From: Argentina anserina
Lineage: Eukaryota; Streptophyta; Magnoliopsida; Rosales; Rosaceae
Direction of reading: 5' to 3'
DNA length: 64,000 nt
Assembly (NCBI RefSeq): GCF_933775445.1
Contig: NC_065874.1
Span: forward strand, 13,783,001-13,847,000
The notes under the pieces are model-generated. The model searched no databases, was not told the origin of the DNA, and worked only from the letters and a program-made list of their open reading frames with translations. Positions within the stretch are counted from its first letter, which is position 1. Every line of letters starts with the position of its first letter. A program made the translations under genes and the position numbers. Below are positions 58,699 to 64,000 of the stretch, piece by piece.

Positions 58699-58950
58699 TT
58701 ACATCCAAGCCACTTTCTGAGGCCTCTGCTCAAGCCCTAGCTTCAACACATCTCTTGCCAGATCCCTTACTTCATAAGCGAAAGCCTCGGCCTTTGAAGC
58801 CCATATGCCTGCAACTCACTCAGCTCCACCACATTCATGACCACAACCCCATAATTCTCCTTCAGCAGCCACACGTCCTCCCTGACATGCATACCAACAA
58901 ACACAATGTCCTTCATCATGAAGAAGTTAACCAGCGAATTGAAGGGCACA
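58699..58950 (-). pseudogene. exonuclease-like pseudogene, copy 2 (fragment)
   Basis: DIVFVGMHVREDVWLLKENYG parallels DIMFVGVHIKEDLIKLKEDFG of copy 1 position by position. Downstream a frameshift leads into a frame with EVRDLARDVLKLGLEQRP and a stop at 58699. The upstream half is cut off exactly where the CACTA-like element begins. Confidence 0.8.
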
Positions 58951-61385
58951 CACACTACTACACGGAAGCACATCAATGACGTTTGAAAAACGCCATGAAA
59001 ACCATTCCATGATGTTTTTAGACGCCATCCCTAGACGTCGTAGAAACTGACGCCGTGCTTTTGGAGATTGATCCATAGCGTTTGAAAAACGCCATAGAAA
59101 GAATTCAATGACGTTTGTAAAACGCCATAGAAAAAAAATTCAATGACGTTTGTCAAACGCCATGAGTTGTTTTCATGTTTAAAAAAAATATATTATATAT
59201 AAAATTTCTGATAAATTTCAGAAAATCAATTATCTTATTAGGTACTAATATGTACAATTGAATTACAAAAGCTGAAGACATCCAATATACAGTATTCCAT
59301 TATAGAAACAAAATTCAACTTAACCTAAGCATTGAGAGACTATCTAAAGCGGTCCTTATCTAAATCAGTAATGTAATGGAGCAAAAGACTTCACTTGTTC
59401 GAACTTTCAACCTTTCAAAACTTTCATCTCATCGATCTAAAAACCTGTACAAAAAGCTCATATTAGAAAATTAAAGCATTTGACACAAATTGGGAAGTTT
59501 ACATAGAAAAGCATGAGAAGATAAATGCCATACCTTTGCCAGTGCATTGAGAAGAGTTGCACTAACTCCAGGATTACTTGCCAGTTTTTGGCCAACTGTT
59601 GCCAATACACTACAATAATTCAGAATCAATTTCATTACTAATATGCATTTACACTATAAATAAGTGTATGCACAAACACATTAAAATACACACACATCAA
59701 CCACACAACAGTTATAAAGTAACTCAGTGCTGCATTATTCCCCTTTTTGCCACCTACATAAGTAATCAAGCAATTAAGGTATCGAGTCAACTATTATTAG
59801 TATTATGTAAGCAACAGAGAAATGCAAGCTAACTCTAATTTAGCAGGAGGCCAAAGCCACCTCAATAAGTAGATGCTGACCTCTTTTTAGCAACAAAGCC
59901 TTGCGAGATTCTAAGAGCCGTCTCAGGTGTTTATTAGCCACATACGCCTCTTCAGTCTTTCGATGCAAAACCTGATGCATAAGGCCCCAAATGTCAGATT
60001 TAAGCTGTAGGTGGTGAATCTCAGGTACAAAACATTTCCTCCAGTACATTATATTTAGCATCTCAATCTCGAAGAACATAATTTCGATTACGTTTGTACC
60101 TAAACATTATACACAACAAATGTTACCAGACTTACCACAAAAGAACAAAACTTAACTACATGTTACTATGTTAAAATAATAAGCACCATCGACTAGATAA
60201 GTGGACCTTCTGAGCCTTCAATCTTTGCATCTCAAACTGGAATGGCTTTGTTGGCTCATCCCCTCTTCTCCTCTGGACTGAAAGTTGAGATTCTGAGTAA
60301 TAAATTGCTTTTTCACTCTACTATAACTATCAATTAAAAGTGACATATGAGAATTGCATGTTCTTTTGATTGTTTGACATATCCCACCGATGTTAACCTT
60401 AAATAAGAGATAAATAGGTCAATACATTTTAGTGACTTTCGAAGCTTAGCTCTAGTAGTTTCCTCTTCCCTAATTCAAACACATCATAATTCAATTAGAA
60501 ACAAACATCATCAAACAAGCATAGAAAAATTTCTAGTCCTTACTAGCAAATGTGCATCCTCCTCCTCCATTAATTTCCCAAAATGCTGAAAACAATATCA
60601 AACCAAATAAGCTCAAAATCAAATAAAAAATAAATTTCAATTCGTATGGACCAAACCAAAACTAAACGAAGATGAATAATGGTTACCGACGATGCGAGAA
60701 GTAGATCTACTCCTCCATAGGGCGGCGCCTGTAGATCTAAACTCTCTGCCACCAGCCTCGTCTTCTCACGACCAGTAGATGTCCAATTAAAGTCGCAAAA
60801 CCAGATGCCCGATTGGAATTTGATTTGAGTCTCTGAGAATTTGACTCCTACTCCTTCAAACTTGAGCTGTTGCACCAATTTTAACTCTTCTAGTCTACCG
60901 TCGCACTCAAGCACTCCCTCACCAAGTCACCTAGGCTTGAAGATGAGGGACGTCAGGGTCGAGGTTTCCAAGACAAGAGAGGGACATAGGAAGAGGGGAG
61001 ATGATGAGGCTTCAAGAATCGAATAGGATTTTGAGTTTTGAGGAAAGGGAAGAGAGGTCTGCGTTTTAGGTTTTTTGGTTTTGGGTTTTAGTTTTCTGAG
61101 TAAAGGGAAGAAATGACCAGCGTATAGGATTTTCTAACTTCTAAGGGAATTAGGTTTTGCTTGGGAGTTGGGAACTTGGGATCGTTTGAAAACGCCATGG
61201 ATCTTTAAAAATATTTACGGCGTCTAGAAACGCCATAGAAAAAGATACATCCCTATTTTATGGCGTTTTTAAAATGTCATTAGTGTTTCAACAATTTCAC
61301 CGCATTTCTAAACGCCATCTTCATTTCACATGTACTCAAATTGAAATAATTAATGACGTTTTTTCTTTATAACGCCATTAAAGAA
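58951..61385. mobile_element. CACTA-like (En/Spm) non-autonomous element
   Basis: The left end reads cactactaca, the hallmark tip of CACTA transposons, followed within 150 bp by repeated subterminal words like aatgacgtttg and aaaacgccat. The same words recur at 61185-61385. No clean right tip (tgtagtagtg) was found; the right end may be decayed. The interior has small open frames on the minus strand (59840-60079, 60570-60914) of unknown nature and no recognisable transposase. Confidence 0.65.
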
Positions 61386-61390
61386 GGTCC

Positions 61391-61508
61391 TATATAAGAA
61401 GGCTGCTTGATCCCCAAACCCTCCATCATTCAGAAATCAAAATTCAGAGGCAAATTCTTCTTCGAAGCTCGTCCAAAGTTGTCTCTCGCTCTCTCTCTCT
61501 CTCTCAAG
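61391..61508 (+). promoter_or_regulatory. polyubiquitin core promoter and first (leader) exon
   Basis: TATATAA is at 61391-61397, so transcription likely begins near 61420-61428. The leader ends in a CT run and splices at ctcaag|gttcg (61508/61509). Confidence 0.8.
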
Positions 61509-63547
<2,039 letters not shown>

Positions 63548-64000
63548 ATTTCTGAGTGATCGTGGTGTGCCATCCTGTATGAGCAGTGTGCAGTGTGTTG
63601 CTTTAATTCCAGTTTCATTTGGTTATGTGCTTTTTATTCGAACTCTTTAGTTTGTTTGGTCATGTGCCATAATAATCGTACTCTTGAATATTGCCATGGG
63701 ATGGCTCATCTTATGACTATATTCTATGTTAGTTGTTTTATAAAATAAAAAGGCAAAGACATTTTGTCCATATGTTTTCTCTTTGCATTTGTATAATTTC
63801 TATGGGTTTGCATTGCTGTCTGTATTTCGTTTTGTTTGATTCTCATGATTTTAAGAGTGGAGTTATAATATTTAGCCTCCCTGTGTATATTTTTGAGCTG
63901 TGTGGCTTCTCTGTGTTTTCGAGCAAGTCTCTGGCCATCTACTCATGCGTCTGTGTTCTGTCGAGGTTCTTTTCTGTTGGTTTTTTGTGGCATAATTAGC
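63548..64000 (+). other. polyubiquitin 3' flank
   Basis: T-rich 3' untranslated and downstream sequence. The word aataaaaag near 63746 could serve as a polyadenylation signal. The open frame 63733-63999 has no support as a gene. Confidence 0.55.

Overview
This is a nuclear chromosome window from a flowering plant, and a dicot of the rose family (Rosaceae) is the best guess. The eukaryotic and plant calls rest on GT-AG introns, a plant-type polyubiquitin, a plant FIE Polycomb gene, a plant PPR gene, and Ty1/copia, Ty3/gypsy, TRIM, hAT-like and CACTA-like elements. The family-level call is only an impression from the repeat style. The window holds a few intact host genes between dense, nested and decayed mobile elements.

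Layout. 1-4258: decayed Ty3/gypsy chromovirus ending in a 292-bp LTR. 4259-8699: repeat-derived non-coding DNA. 8705-15889: complete but inactive Ty1/copia element on the minus strand, with two 185-bp LTRs and a perfect 5-bp target duplication. 16519-24423: 20-exon chorein-type lipid-transfer gene (+). 24889-25848: single-exon atypical E2F (-). 27078-28683: papain-like protease pseudogene split by a complete 601-bp TRIM. 28960-30186: nested inverted-repeat elements. 30209-34133: two partial copia copies facing each other. 34420-36749: F-box fragment, 83-bp tandem repeats and a frameshifted F-box gene. 37648-41189: 13-exon FIE gene (-). 41335-44309: LTR, polypurine tract and a 2.6-kb open frame of unknown nature. 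45550-55162: 16-exon mitochondrial-type PPR gene (+) with two large palindromic elements in one intron. 55635-56288: putative plastid protein (-). 56698-58950: two decayed copies of a WRN-type exonuclease gene, one split by an hAT-like element. 58951 to about 61385: CACTA-like repeat. 61391-63547: polyubiquitin gene (+) with a leader intron.

The intact genes do not form a pathway. They are independent housekeeping, chromatin, organelle and lipid-transport genes. Regulatory interest lies in element-gene boundaries: an LTR in the same orientation ends 146 bp before the FIE start codon, and the CACTA-like repeats reach the polyubiquitin TATA box. Exon models for the lipid-transfer, FIE and PPR genes were assembled by hand and each sums to an exact multiple of three (1208, 370 and 813 residues). 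No single obvious new system was found. The best candidates for novelty are the 2.6-kb unknown open frame and the family of palindromic elements with shared tips.
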